Shown: positions 27,338 through 36,591, counted from the stretch's first letter. The stretch is 64,000 nt of DNA from Rhodanobacteraceae bacterium (GCA_016708465.1 JADJFT010000003.1:62001-126000); one strand, 5' to 3'. Made by a program: numbers and translations. Notes: a model not told the origin generated them from the sequence alone.

Positions 27338-28630
27338 TCAGGGACAGTGATTTCCTGGCGCACGCGAAACGACGCGGCGCAGGTAGAGATCGCCATCTGG
27401 ACCCCATGCATCGCCGGTCGGCGCGTAATGCAACACCATCAGATTGCATCCAAGGAAGCGCACGGTGACACTGCCCCACGGCGTTGTGACAACGTCGCTG
27501 CTGTTGAAAGTTGCGCCGAATCGGCCACCGCGGGCGGTCGATAGACTAAACGTCACCGCGGTGTCCGCGGGCTGGGTCGGGTCGAGGATTGCGCCACCGA
27601 ATAGGAACGTCGCATTGCGGTCGGGATCATAGGTGTACCAAGTGAAATTCAGCAGCGTGCCGAGCGTGTTCGGATCCGGGTGGTCAGCGATCTCGAGCAC
27701 GAAGCCTTCGCCACTGCGCTCCGCGTCCCACCACGCGCCGGAGTAACTCGCATCCAGTGTTGGCAGGCCACTCATACCGACCGGACCCCACGCCAATATC
27801 GCCGTGCCTTGGCCGCCAGTCGACGACGCGATGCGGATCCAGTAGGTGGTGCCGGCAGTTGCGTTGAAGGTGACCTCAGAGTTCAAATTGCCATTGCTGA
27901 GCGACACATCGTCATTGCTAGCGACCGCGGCGAGGGCGTTCACCGCCGCGCCGGTGTAGACGCCGAGCAGGGTATCGAATGCGCTGTCCTCGGTGCGCAC
28001 CACGATGTGTCCGGCTTGTGGTGCGACATAGCGATACCACACCGATGCGCTGCCGCCGCCGGGCTCACCGGACTGGGTGCCAGCAAAGCGATTGTCGGCA
28101 ATGCGAACGCCGCCATGGGTATCGGTCGACAGCGTGGCTGCCGACGCGAAGGCATCGTTGGTCGGACTCACTGCCGCAGCGTTGCCAAGATTGAACTGGT
28201 ACGAAAAGACGTAGTTGCCGGTAGCGCCGCTGTAGCCATCCAGCGCGACGTAGCAGGTGCCTGGCGACAAATTGACGAAGACCTCGCTGGTGTGATCGGC
28301 GGCGCTGTCGTCATTGCTCGTCAGTTCACGCATCTCGCTGACGTGTGCACCGCGATACACCGCGAGCGTCGTGTCGAAATTCGAACCCTCGGTCTTCGCA
28401 TTGAACGTTGCCGGAACGGTCAGATGAATCTGGAACCAGACGCTACGCCCGGCGCCCCATTGCAGTCCGCCGATCTCCCCCGGTTCGGCACTCATACCGA
28501 CGTTCGATCCGGTAATGGGGAGGTTGTTGACCGGGTTCAGCACAGGTGCGTTGTAGATGCGGTCAGTACCTTGAGCGAGCGCTGCGCCGCAAAAGCCGAC
28601 GCACAGCAGTATTCCCAGAATGAACTTCAT
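27338..28630 (-). CDS. Secreted protein with two PPC-like domains and a WW-SGxGF domain
   Basis: 430 residues. It has a signal peptide (FILGILLCVGFCGAALAQ) and two tandem beta domains of bacterial pre-peptidase C-terminal type (NFDTTLAVYRG..LTSNDDSAAD and AFDTLLGVYTG..ASNDDVSLSN). The C-terminal domain begins SGAWWDAERSGEGFVLEIAD and contains NFTWYTYDPDRNATFLFGG. The last domain is the same kind as the N-terminal domain of the adjacent glycosidase. The ATG at 28630 has GGAG 9 bases upstream. No catalytic domain is recognised. PPC domains normally assist secretion or substrate binding, so the role is probably extracellular binding. Confidence 0.82.
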   Translation of the reverse strand: MKFILGILLCVGFCGAALAQGTDRIYNAPVLNPVNNLPITGSNVGMSAEPGEIGGLQWGAGRSVWFQIHLTVPATFNAKTEGSNFDTTLAVYRGAHVSEMRELTSNDDSAADHTSEVFVNLSPGTCYVALDGYSGATGNYVFSYQFNLGNAAAVSPTNDAFASAATLSTDTHGGVRIADNRFAGTQSGEPGGGSASVWYRYVAPQAGHIVVRTEDSAFDTLLGVYTGAAVNALAAVASNDDVSLSNGNLNSEVTFNATAGTTYWIRIASSTGGQGTAILAWGPVGMSGLPTLDASYSGAWWDAERSGEGFVLEIADHPDPNTLGTLLNFTWYTYDPDRNATFLFGGAILDPTQPADTAVTFSLSTARGGRFGATFNSSDVVTTPWGSVTVRFLGCNLMVLHYAPTGDAWGPDGDLYLRRVVSRAPGNHCP

Positions 28631-28813
28631 CGCGTTTCTCTCCATGGCAGCAATCAAGGATGGATACACCCTAAGCCTCTCGCTTGGGCGAGTCTCACGC
28701 TGCAGTCTGACGCGAACAAGCGTCCCGCGCGTAGCGATTTTTCGGGTGCGGTGACGGCGAGGCCTGCCAGGCCGTATCCTCGGCATCTGCATATTGGGGA
28801 GACAGCAGCGTCC

Positions 28814-29770
28814 ATGATCGTTTCAGTCCGCGACCGCGACGGTGCACCGTGCGGCATTCCCGTGGTTCCGGTCGATGCGGTCGGTGCGGAGGAGCGTGCT
28901 GGCTTCTTCGCCAAGCGCAGCATCAAGGCGAAGAGCAAGCTCGACCTGCTCTACCTCGCCATCCGCATGATGGATCTGACCACGCTCGAAGGTGCCGACA
29001 CGCCGGCGCGAGTGCGGCAGATGTGCCGCAAGGCGATCCAGCCAGCGGCGCCGGCATTGACCGAAGCACTGGCGAAGATCGAAGGTTTTCGTCCAATCCC
29101 GTCAGTGGCCGCGGTCTGCGTCTATCCGCTGCTGGTTCCGGCTGCGGTCAAGGTGCTTGAAGGCTCGGGCGTACACATCGCCTCGGTCGCTACCTCGTTC
29201 CCATCTGGTCAGGCATCGCTGAAGACGCGACTGCTCGACGTGCACGAAGCGGTCGAAAACGGTGCCGATGAGATCGACATGGTGATCAATCGTGGCGCCT
29301 TCCTGGCCGGTGAATATCAACAAGTATTCGACGAAATCGCGGCAGTGCGCGCCGCCTGCGGCGCAGCACACTTGAAGGTGATTCTCGAAACCGGCGAACT
29401 CGGCACGCTCGACAACGTGCGCTTCGCCTCCGATCTCGCGATCGCGGCCGGGGCGCATTTCATCAAGACCTCGACCGGCAAGATTCAACCAGCGGCGACA
29501 CCTCCGGTGACGCTGGTGATGCTGCAGGCGATTGCCGACCACCACGGCCGTACCGGTGGACGTATCGGCATGAAGCCGGCAGGCGGCATTCGCACCGCGA
29601 AGCAGTCGATCCAGTACCTGTGCATGCTCTACGAAACACTCGGATCAGACTGGATGAGCCCGGATCTCTATCGCTTCGGCGCAAGTGCGCTGCTGAACGA
29701 CGTGCTGCGCCAGATCTTCCGCCAATACACCGGCCGCTATTTCTACCACAAGGGCTACTCGCTTTACTAA
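28814..29770 (+). CDS. deoC: Deoxyribose-phosphate aldolase
   Basis: 318 residues. Catalyses 2-deoxyribose-5-phosphate to glyceraldehyde-3-phosphate plus acetaldehyde. The Schiff-base lysine lies in HFIKTSTGKIQPAAT and the proton-relay lysine in GMKPAGGIRT; EIDMVINRGAFLAGEY provides the conserved Asp. The version is the longer DeoC with an N-terminal helical extension. The ATG at 28814 is chosen by family length; the frame is open upstream but that part is antisense to the PPC-domain gene. It leads an operon with two aldehyde dehydrogenase-family genes, which could oxidise the acetaldehyde. Confidence 0.93.
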   Translation: MIVSVRDRDGAPCGIPVVPVDAVGAEERAGFFAKRSIKAKSKLDLLYLAIRMMDLTTLEGADTPARVRQMCRKAIQPAAPALTEALAKIEGFRPIPSVAAVCVYPLLVPAAVKVLEGSGVHIASVATSFPSGQASLKTRLLDVHEAVENGADEIDMVINRGAFLAGEYQQVFDEIAAVRAACGAAHLKVILETGELGTLDNVRFASDLAIAAGAHFIKTSTGKIQPAATPPVTLVMLQAIADHHGRTGGRIGMKPAGGIRTAKQSIQYLCMLYETLGSDWMSPDLYRFGASALLNDVLRQIFRQYTGRYFYHKGYSLY

Positions 29771-29867
29771 GACCAACGCCAAAACCGGCCGCAGCGCGGA
29801 TTCCGGCGCCAAGTCCGCGACCGGGCTCGTCGTCGATTACGCGCCGAGCATCGAGTCCGACAAGATC

Positions 29868-31268
29868 GTGAGCCTGCCGCCACGGCATCAGCTGTACATC
29901 GGCGGGCAATGGACAAAACCGTCCGAGGGCCGCTACTTCGCCAGCCTCAACCCGGCGACGTCCACCTTGCTCTCGGAAGTGGCCGAAGCCTCCGCGGCGG
30001 ACGTAGATGCTGCGGTGCGCGCGGCCAAGCGCGCCTACGACCGCACTTGGAGCAAGCTCAGCGGCCGCGATCGTGGCCGCTACTTGTTTCGCATCGCGCG
30101 CTTGATTCAGGAGCGTTCGCGTGAACTCGCGGTGCTGGAGACGCTCGATAACGGCAAGCCGATCCGGGAAACCCGTGACTTCGATTTGCCGCTGGTGGCC
30201 GCGCACTTTTTCTACTACGCCGGCTGGGCCGACAAACTTGGCTATGCGATGCCGGGCATGAAGCTGGCGCCGATCGGCGTTGCCGGACAGATCATCCCGT
30301 GGAACTTCCCGTTGCTGATGGCGGCGTGGAAGATCGCGCCGGCATTGGCTTGCGGCAACACGGTAGTGCTGAAGCCGGCCGAGCAGACATCGCTGTCGGT
30401 GCTCAAGCTGGTCGAGATCTTCGAGGCCGCGGGGCTGCCCGAAGGTGTCGTCAATATCGTCACTGGCGCCGGCGCCACCGGTGCCGCGATCACCGCGCAC
30501 CCGCTGGTGCGCAAGATTGCATTCACCGGCAGCACCGAGGTCGGCAAGACCATCGCACGCAGCACCGCCGGCACTGGCAAGCGATTGACGCTCGAACTCG
30601 GCGGCAAGTCGGCACATCTGGTGTTCGCCGACGCCGCGCTCGATCAGGCCGTCGAAGGCGTGGTCAACGGCGTCTTTTTCAATCAAGGCCACGTCTGCTG
30701 CGCAGGCTCGCGGCTACTGGTCGAGGAGTCGGTGGCTGATCGCGTACTCGACAAGCTCAAGGCCCGCATGCGCAAGCTGCGCGTCGGCAACCCGCTCGAC
30801 AAGAACACCGACATCGGTGCGATCAATTCAACCGCCGAACTCGAGAAGATCCGCGGTCTGATCGAAACCGGCAAACAGGAAGGCGGTTGCTACTTCGAGC
30901 CCGAGAACATCACCTTGCCGACCAAGGGCAACTTCCTGCGCCCGTGTCTGTTCAGCGACGTTGCTGCGGCGCACACCATTGGCCGCGTCGAAGTGTTCGG
31001 CCCGGTGCTCGCGGTATCGACCTTTCGTACACCGGCCGAGGCGATCGCCAAGGCCAACGATACGCCTTACGGCCTCGCCGCCGGTATCTGGAGCGAAAAA
31101 GGTTCCAAGGTGCATGCGGTTGCAGCGCAACTCAAAGCTGGCGTGATTTGGGCCAACACTTACAACAAGTTCGATCCCTCCTCGCCGTTTGGTGGCTACG
31201 GTGAAAGCGGCTACGGCCGTGAGGGCGGACGTCACGGATTGCTGTCGTACTTGGAGGTCGAACGATGA
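29868..31268 (+). CDS. Aldehyde dehydrogenase of the deoC operon
   Basis: 466 residues from the GTG at 29868. It has IIPWNFPLLMAAWKIAPALA, FTGSTEVGKT, the general base Glu in LELGGKSAHLVF, the catalytic Cys in GHVCCAGSR and FGGYGESGYGREGG. The homologous part seems to begin earlier: the same frame reads VVDYAPSIESDKI before the GTG, as in related deoC-linked ALDHs, but no ATG, GTG or TTG is available there after the deoC stop. The start is therefore uncertain, or a small indel hides it. It likely oxidises acetaldehyde from DeoC to acetate. It overlaps the next gene by 4 bases. Confidence 0.9.
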   Translation: MSLPPRHQLYIGGQWTKPSEGRYFASLNPATSTLLSEVAEASAADVDAAVRAAKRAYDRTWSKLSGRDRGRYLFRIARLIQERSRELAVLETLDNGKPIRETRDFDLPLVAAHFFYYAGWADKLGYAMPGMKLAPIGVAGQIIPWNFPLLMAAWKIAPALACGNTVVLKPAEQTSLSVLKLVEIFEAAGLPEGVVNIVTGAGATGAAITAHPLVRKIAFTGSTEVGKTIARSTAGTGKRLTLELGGKSAHLVFADAALDQAVEGVVNGVFFNQGHVCCAGSRLLVEESVADRVLDKLKARMRKLRVGNPLDKNTDIGAINSTAELEKIRGLIETGKQEGGCYFEPENITLPTKGNFLRPCLFSDVAAAHTIGRVEVFGPVLAVSTFRTPAEAIAKANDTPYGLAAGIWSEKGSKVHAVAAQLKAGVIWANTYNKFDPSSPFGGYGESGYGREGGRHGLLSYLEVER

Positions 31269-32128
31269 GCGCTGCCGACACCTCGCGCCTGCCGGTGCCG
31301 AAGACGCACAAACTCTATGTCGGCGGCGAATTCCCGCGCAGCGAATCGGGACGCAGCTACGCACTGGTCAAACCCGGCGCCAAACGCGCCTACGCGCAGC
31401 TCTGTCTGGCGTCACGCAAAGATCTGCGCGCTGCCGTTGACGCCGCGCGTACCGCGCAGCCGGGCTGGGCGGCGCGTTCGGCCTACAACCGCGGGCAAAT
31501 CCTCTACCGAATGGCCGAGATGGTCGAAGGTCGCGCCGGATCTTGGCAGGCGCTGCTGCGCGAAGGGCTGGGGTTCTCGGCGGCACAGGCCGCGCGCTCG
31601 CTGGCCGCAACCATCGACGCGCTGGTCTATTTCGCTGGCGCCACCGACAAGTATCCGCAGATCATCGGCGCGGTGAACCCGGTCGCTGGGCCACACCACA
31701 ACTTCACTGCGCCGGAACCGGTCGGTGTGGTCGGCCTGCTGTTCCCAGACACACCTGACCCAGGCGCGACTGCGGCCCGGATCGCCGCTGCCATCGCTGC
31801 CGGCAATAGCGTGATCGCGTTGCTGCCGGGTGCCGCCGGTGGACTGGTCGCCGAGTTCGGCGAAGCCTTCGCGACCGCCGATCTGCCCGGCGGCGTGATT
31901 AATCTGCTGTCCGGAGACGCTGCGGAACTGACGCCGCAGTTCGCTTCGCATATGGAGATTCAGGGCCTCGCCTTTCTGCGCGACGAACCGGCGCAGCGCA
32001 CCGCGCTCGAACGCGCCGCTGCCGAGAACATGAAGCGCTGCGTCGCGAGCCACGGTCCGTTGCTCGCGCTTGAGCGCGTGCTCGATTTCGTCGAATACAA
32101 AACCGTCTGGCATCCGATCGGAACCTGA
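31265..32128 (+). CDS. Short aldehyde dehydrogenase-family protein lacking the catalytic half
   Basis: 287 residues starting in an ATGA overlap with the preceding ALDH. The N terminus (HKLYVGGEFPRSESGRSYAL) and the PVGVVGLLFPDTPDPGATAA region follow the ALDH coenzyme domain. The frame then stops where the catalytic domain would be: no Cys motif and no C-terminal half, ending EYKTVWHPIGT. The ending looks like a natural C terminus rather than a random break. It may be a non-catalytic partner of the neighbouring ALDH. ALDH pairs with a degenerate second subunit are known in deoC clusters; exact function here is inferred. Confidence 0.82.
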   Translation: MSAADTSRLPVPKTHKLYVGGEFPRSESGRSYALVKPGAKRAYAQLCLASRKDLRAAVDAARTAQPGWAARSAYNRGQILYRMAEMVEGRAGSWQALLREGLGFSAAQAARSLAATIDALVYFAGATDKYPQIIGAVNPVAGPHHNFTAPEPVGVVGLLFPDTPDPGATAARIAAAIAAGNSVIALLPGAAGGLVAEFGEAFATADLPGGVINLLSGDAAELTPQFASHMEIQGLAFLRDEPAQRTALERAAAENMKRCVASHGPLLALERVLDFVEYKTVWHPIGT

Positions 32129-32149
32129 GCAGGGCATGATCGGCCCTGC
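32129..32149 (+). terminator. Hairpin directly after the deoC operon
   Basis: GCAGGGC / GCCCTGC 7-base stem with a 7-base loop, beginning at the base after the TGA of the last operon gene. No T run follows, so Rho-independent termination would be weak. Confidence 0.5.
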
Positions 32150-32253
32150 CGATCGGTTCTGCGAAATGTCGCAGACGATATTCCGAGATCAGCGCGGGCG
32201 TCGGTAATTGCCGCTGGCCTAGCCTGTACCCACATTCATTTGCGGGGACAGAC

Positions 32254-32469
32254 ATGATGAGCAGTGAGCAACTATGCGCGAGTCTGAGATGGCTGGAATC
32301 AGCGCGGTGCGCCTTGGCGCGCTGCGAAGATGCACCGCACGACCGCGAAGCAGTTGCACTCGCGATCGTGCTGCGTGCCGCAATCCATGCCAAGACCGAA
32401 GCCCTGCGGGGTCATGTGCGTGCGCGGCTGGCAGCCGTGGCCGACGCGTCACGCGCGGTAATGGGTTGA
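32254..32469 (+). CDS. Small hypothetical protein
   Basis: 71 residues, alanine- and arginine-rich and probably helical (LRWLESARCALARCEDAPHD). It has a GGGGA site 5-9 bases before the ATG. No family is recognised and no membrane segment is visible. It could be a small cytoplasmic helical protein. It lies between the deoC operon and the opposite-strand membrane protein gene, which ends 27 bases away. Confidence 0.4.
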   Translation: MMSSEQLCASLRWLESARCALARCEDAPHDREAVALAIVLRAAIHAKTEALRGHVRARLAAVADASRAVMG

Positions 32470-32495
32470 ATCCGTCGCCTTGGTGACGGACTCGC

Positions 32496-32696
32496 TCAAG
32501 CGGCGGACGGTCCGCGCAGGATACGTGCCGGCAGCATGATCAGCGCCTTGAGGAATTCGAAGACGCCGCTGACGACGATGCCGAGCAGTCGAAATGGCAG
32601 CAGCAATACCCACACGATCGGGTAGAGCACGAGTGCGATCAAGGCAATCGGCCAGCAGAACACCAGCAACAAAAGCCACAGCAAGAAAGAAACCAT
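32496..32696 (-). CDS. Small two-span membrane protein
   Basis: 66 residues made almost entirely of hydrophobic segments: VSFLLWLLLLVFCWPIALIA, then LYPIVWVLLLPFRLLGIVV and a basic tail. Similar short proteins with the LYPxVWLLLLPFRL pattern are widespread in Lysobacterales by my recollection. The start at 32696 is chosen because the upstream extension is polar and unlike the family. Function unknown. Confidence 0.65.
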   Translation of the reverse strand: MVSFLLWLLLLVFCWPIALIALVLYPIVWVLLLPFRLLGIVVSGVFEFLKALIMLPARILRGPSAA

Positions 32697-32784
32697 CACA
32701 GTCTCCACGCATCCATCATTGGACGGTGGTGATGCTAGGAGCCAATTCGCCATCGGCAGCTGAACGATGCGCCGATGACCTGTG

Positions 32785-34506
32785 TCAGCCGTTGGCGTCG
32801 AGACGCAACGCCCGCGGATACGGCGCAATTTCCGGCGGATCGCCATCGCGGAAACGTGCTTGAAGGTCGCGCCACCAGTCGGCCCGAAAAATCTCACCGT
32901 GGGCGTTGATCAGCGCGGTGCGATCGTCGCCGTTGAGTCCGAGAAATAGTGGGAATTGTTCCGGAAACACGTCGTGTTCGTCGACGTGGAACCAGGCGCC
33001 GTCATGCATTTCCTCATCATCGTTCGATGGCTTCGGCAACTCGCGAAAACGACACTCGCTGACCAGGCAGAGTTCGTCGTAGTCGTAGAAGATCGCGCGA
33101 CCGTGGCGGGTGACGCCAAAATTCTTCAGCAACAAGTCGCCAGGGAACACGTTGCACATCGCCAGATCTTTGACCGCTTGGCCATAGTCGAGGATGGCGC
33201 GGCGTGCGTCCTGCGCTGCGTCCTCCATCACCAGCAAGTTCAGCGGTCGCAAGCGACGTTCGACATAGCAATGCAGTAGCACGATATCGTCGCCGTCGGC
33301 GACCACCGACTCGCGACAACCGTCGAGTAGTTCGTCGAGTACCTCCGGCGCGAAACGACTGCGCGGGAAACGTAAATGGCGAAACTCCTGCGCGTCGATC
33401 AGGCGACCAGCGCGATCATGCTTGAACACCAGTTGATACTTGGCCAGCACGTCCTGGCGCATCACCGTCTTGGGCGGCGCGAACACATCGCGGATCACTT
33501 TGAACACCAGCGGATATCCCGGCAGCATGAACACCGCCATGACCATGCCCTTGGCGCCTGGTGCATGCACGAAAGACTCTGGGCTGGCCTCAAAGTGACG
33601 GAAGAAATGCCGGTAGCGTTCGGTCTTGGCCTGCTTCAGTCGCCCAAGCATGGCGTACCACTCGTCCACGGCCTTGCGCGGCAGCAGCGTTTTCAGGAAT
33701 ACAACGGCGTCGCCGACGGTCTCGAAGTCAGCGAGAAAATACGAACGGGTAATGCCGAACAGTACGGCGACATCGTCGCGTTCGGTCAAGGCCGCATCGA
33801 CGCCAATGCCGCCGTCTAGTTCATGGCCGAGTGCGATGACGATTGGGGCATAGCGCTCGACGCCAAAAATGCGACCAACCAAGTAGGCGCGGCGTTCGCG
33901 ATAGAACACGGTTTCCAGCATTTCGATGGCGCGTATCGGGCGTTCACCCCAATGTGTCAGGCGACGTTCGAGGTCTTCAGCCAGTGCCTCCGCATCCTCG
34001 CGGCGATGCGCATACGGCACCTCGAATGGGTAGTCCTCAAGCAGTCGATCGAGACTGTCGGCGAGCGAATCGCCAACCGAATAGCTATGCCGTGCCACTG
34101 GATGAGTAATGCGGTCCGTCGGCTCGATGCGCAGCGCCACGAACTCGATATCGGCATCGACGCCGCGGGTCTTGAAGAATCGCCGTGTCAGTGTGTTGTA
34201 GTAAGTCTGGTAAAGCTCACCATCGAGCAGACCGGCAATCTCGACATCGAACGCAGATTTAATGCGTGCCCATTGCGCGCGCTCGCTGGCGTGTTCGCGC
34301 AGGATGTGCAGCAAGCCTTCGCTGGCCTCGGCCACGCAGCGGTCATACATCTCGATGCGCTCGACGAGGTCGGCCTGCATCGGTGCCCATTCCCGCCGTT
34401 CAAAGCGGCCGCGCGCACGTTGCGTGATGTCGCGAAAGCGGCGGTTGTAGTCGTCGAAGCTCGCACGCAACTGCGCAGCGGCTTGTCGAGCCAAGGCATC
34501 GGGCAT
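32785..34506 (-). CDS. aceK: Isocitrate dehydrogenase kinase/phosphatase
   Basis: 573 residues. Bifunctional enzyme that phosphorylates isocitrate dehydrogenase to divert carbon to the glyoxylate shunt and removes the phosphate when the TCA cycle is needed. The AceK-specific ATP site reads APGAKGMVMAVFMLPGYPLV; the catalytic region includes DYGQAVKDLAMCNVFPGDLL and IFYDYDELCLVSECRFRELP, which carries the DYDE metal site. Length fits AceK (570-600). The ATG at 34506 has GAGGGG 6-8 bases upstream. It is monocistronic here and not next to aceA/aceB. Its substrate gene icd is at 45905-47203 in this same window. Confidence 0.95.
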   Translation of the reverse strand: MPDALARQAAAQLRASFDDYNRRFRDITQRARGRFERREWAPMQADLVERIEMYDRCVAEASEGLLHILREHASERAQWARIKSAFDVEIAGLLDGELYQTYYNTLTRRFFKTRGVDADIEFVALRIEPTDRITHPVARHSYSVGDSLADSLDRLLEDYPFEVPYAHRREDAEALAEDLERRLTHWGERPIRAIEMLETVFYRERRAYLVGRIFGVERYAPIVIALGHELDGGIGVDAALTERDDVAVLFGITRSYFLADFETVGDAVVFLKTLLPRKAVDEWYAMLGRLKQAKTERYRHFFRHFEASPESFVHAPGAKGMVMAVFMLPGYPLVFKVIRDVFAPPKTVMRQDVLAKYQLVFKHDRAGRLIDAQEFRHLRFPRSRFAPEVLDELLDGCRESVVADGDDIVLLHCYVERRLRPLNLLVMEDAAQDARRAILDYGQAVKDLAMCNVFPGDLLLKNFGVTRHGRAIFYDYDELCLVSECRFRELPKPSNDDEEMHDGAWFHVDEHDVFPEQFPLFLGLNGDDRTALINAHGEIFRADWWRDLQARFRDGDPPEIAPYPRALRLDANG

Positions 34507-34587
34507 GGGCATCCCCTCGGATTGAATGACCGATGGAATCGCACAGTGGCGTCGAGTGCGCAAGCTAGGTGTTGTTATGCTGGGCGA

Positions 34588-35163
34588 ATGACCGATGCCA
34601 TGAATGCTGGAGAATCGGCCGCGATCACTGCCTTGTTGCAGGAGTTGATGGTCGACCGCGATGCCGCGCTCGCCGCCTTGTTCGCGGCGGCCTATGTCGA
34701 GTTGCATGGTCTGGCTTCGGCGCAGCGTGCCAAGCTGGGCCAGCCAGCAACGTTGGCGACCACGGCACTGGTGCACGAAGCGTTCCTGAAGCTGCAGCGG
34801 GCAGGCCGCGTGTCACTTGGGTCGCGCCGACATTTTTACGCGCTCGCGGCCAAGTCGATGCGCCAGCTGTTACTCGATCGCATCCGCGCTCCCAACGTGA
34901 ACTCGACCGGCCTCGATGGCGTCTGCGACGACTTGATCGGTGCACCAGGACGCGAACAAGCCTGGTGGCTTGATCTTGAGCGCGCATTGCAACGACTGGC
35001 GCGCGTCGACGACCGTCAGGTCCGCGTCGTCGAACTGCGGTTCTTCGCCGGGCTCGGCGATGCCGAAATCGCCGATCTGCTTGGCATCAACGAACGCACT
35101 GTTCGCCGCGACTGGGACAAGGCCCGTGCCTGGCTCGCGGACGCTTGCGCCGACCTGGCCTGA
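34588..35163 (+). CDS. ECF-like RNA polymerase sigma factor
   Basis: 191 residues with the ECF-like sigma organisation (PF07638 type). The region 2 part includes LVHEAFLKLQRAGRVSLGSR and HFYALAAKSMRQLLLDRIR. The region 4 helix-turn-helix is VVELRFFAGLGDAEIADLLG then INERTVRRDWDKARAWL. No anti-sigma factor gene is adjacent. A secreted beta-helix protein and a membrane Ser/Thr kinase follow instead, which fits the kinase-linked group of such sigma factors. It is divergent from aceK with 81 bases between. Confidence 0.9.
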   Translation: MTDAMNAGESAAITALLQELMVDRDAALAALFAAAYVELHGLASAQRAKLGQPATLATTALVHEAFLKLQRAGRVSLGSRRHFYALAAKSMRQLLLDRIRAPNVNSTGLDGVCDDLIGAPGREQAWWLDLERALQRLARVDDRQVRVVELRFFAGLGDAEIADLLGINERTVRRDWDKARAWLADACADLA

Positions 35164-36591
35164 TCACTCGAATCCGTTAAAGAACAGACGTGGGTCGGGG
35201 TGTTCATAAGCGCCGGCATCACAGACCAGTGTGCCGTTGCCGTCGCCATCCAGCGGACGAATAGTGCCGCGGGCATCGTCCAACAAGCAGTCGGCCAGCA
35301 CCGGACTGGCACCGTCGATGACGCCGTCGTCGGCGTCGAACTTGAGCACGCCGACGCGTTGTCCTTCATCAATCACCGGCGAATTCATCAATGGATTGAT
35401 CACTGCACCCGCGTCCGACCAGTCGGTACATGCCGTCTTGAAGTGATTGCCGGCCCGATATAGCGCGCTGAAATCGACGCCGGTTTGGGCGCATGCGTTG
35501 CCAACGTAGGTGGCGGCCATGACATTGTTGACGAAGCGCAGCGCGGCACCGTCAATCATCTGCAAGTGCGATGCGAGTGGTGCATCATTGTTGAAAAAGC
35601 TGTTGTGTTCGGCGATCAGCCGCAAATTCTTGAGACTCAGTGCACCGCCGGCTTCGGTGACGCTGTGGTTGTAGAACGTATTGTTGCGCAAGGTCAGTTG
35701 GTTGACCGTGCCGTTGTTTGCTTCGCCGGCCAGCGCACCGCCGCGCCGCGCACTGTTGCCACGAAACCAGTTGCGCTGCACGCTGAGCAGGCTATCGTTC
35801 TTGAGATTGGCGTACACGGCGCCGCCGCGCCCGTAGGTGTCGGCAGTCGGCGTCACACTGTTGAAACGGAAGCGGTTGCCGGACACCTCGCTTTCAAAAA
35901 TGCCACCCGGCACCGACAGGTAGACCGCACCACCGAAACCACCGCTGCTTCCGGCGCTCGCCACGCCATTCGACTCGAACGTGTTGTTGGACAGCGTCGT
36001 TACCGAATAACTTTCGATTGCGCCGCCGCGCGGCTGTTCGTTGCTGGCGTTGGAACTCACTGCGGAGTTGTTGGTGAAAATCGATCTGGACACTCCCAGT
36101 TGTCCGTCATTGGTGCGCCAGCCGATTGCACCGCCACCGGGGGTGCTCGGATCGCGTGCCTGACAGTCGTCGAAGTTGCTGCGGTCGATGAACAATGATC
36201 CGGTCGTGGTCGCAGCCTGCAGGGCGATGCAGCCACCGACGCTGCGCATACCGTTGCGGAAGTGGACGCTGTCGATATCGACGGTGACATCCGCAGCGAT
36301 CACCAGGATCGGGAAACCATGATTGCCATTGATGACCGGCCGACGATTTCCGCCGCGCAGGTTGGTCGATGTCTGCACCACCGGCAGCGCCGACAACAAC
36401 GTGACCTGACCATCCAGCGGATAGCTGCTGTCGAAGGTGAGGGTATGCGTCGCACCTGGATTGGCATTGGCCGCAAGCATCGCCTGGCGCAGCGTGCCGG
36501 CGCCACTATTGGCCGTATTGGTGATTGAAAAGTCGAGCGCGCTGGCGCCAGTTGTGGCGCCCACCAACAAAAAGCCAAGAAAGTTCTTCAT
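35164..36591 (-). CDS. Secreted right-handed beta-helix repeat protein
   Basis: 475 residues. It has a signal peptide (NFLGFLLVGATTGASA), then the FSITNTANSGAGTLRQAMLA start often seen in polymorphic outer-membrane-type repeats. Many short turns such as GGAIESYSVTTLSNNTFESN, GGAVYANLKNDSLLSVQRN and GGALSLKNLRLIAEHNSFFN follow. The protein ends DPRLFFNGFE, a C-terminal motif common in secreted Lysobacterales proteins. It lies tail to tail with the sigma factor (stops adjacent) and is divergent from the kinase. Probably a surface or secreted adhesin-like protein; no catalytic site is visible. Confidence 0.82.
   Translation of the reverse strand: MKNFLGFLLVGATTGASALDFSITNTANSGAGTLRQAMLAANANPGATHTLTFDSSYPLDGQVTLLSALPVVQTSTNLRGGNRRPVINGNHGFPILVIAADVTVDIDSVHFRNGMRSVGGCIALQAATTTGSLFIDRSNFDDCQARDPSTPGGGAIGWRTNDGQLGVSRSIFTNNSAVSSNASNEQPRGGAIESYSVTTLSNNTFESNGVASAGSSGGFGGAVYLSVPGGIFESEVSGNRFRFNSVTPTADTYGRGGAVYANLKNDSLLSVQRNWFRGNSARRGGALAGEANNGTVNQLTLRNNTFYNHSVTEAGGALSLKNLRLIAEHNSFFNNDAPLASHLQMIDGAALRFVNNVMAATYVGNACAQTGVDFSALYRAGNHFKTACTDWSDAGAVINPLMNSPVIDEGQRVGVLKFDADDGVIDGASPVLADCLLDDARGTIRPLDGDGNGTLVCDAGAYEHPDPRLFFNGFE

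Noticed and set aside
27680..28813. Long in-frame extension upstream of deoC
   Set aside because: It is antisense to the PPC-domain protein gene, which has a signal peptide, domains and a ribosome site; deoC length and motifs start at 28814.
33823..34587. In-frame extension upstream of the sigma factor gene
   Set aside because: Antisense to aceK; sigma homology begins at 34588.
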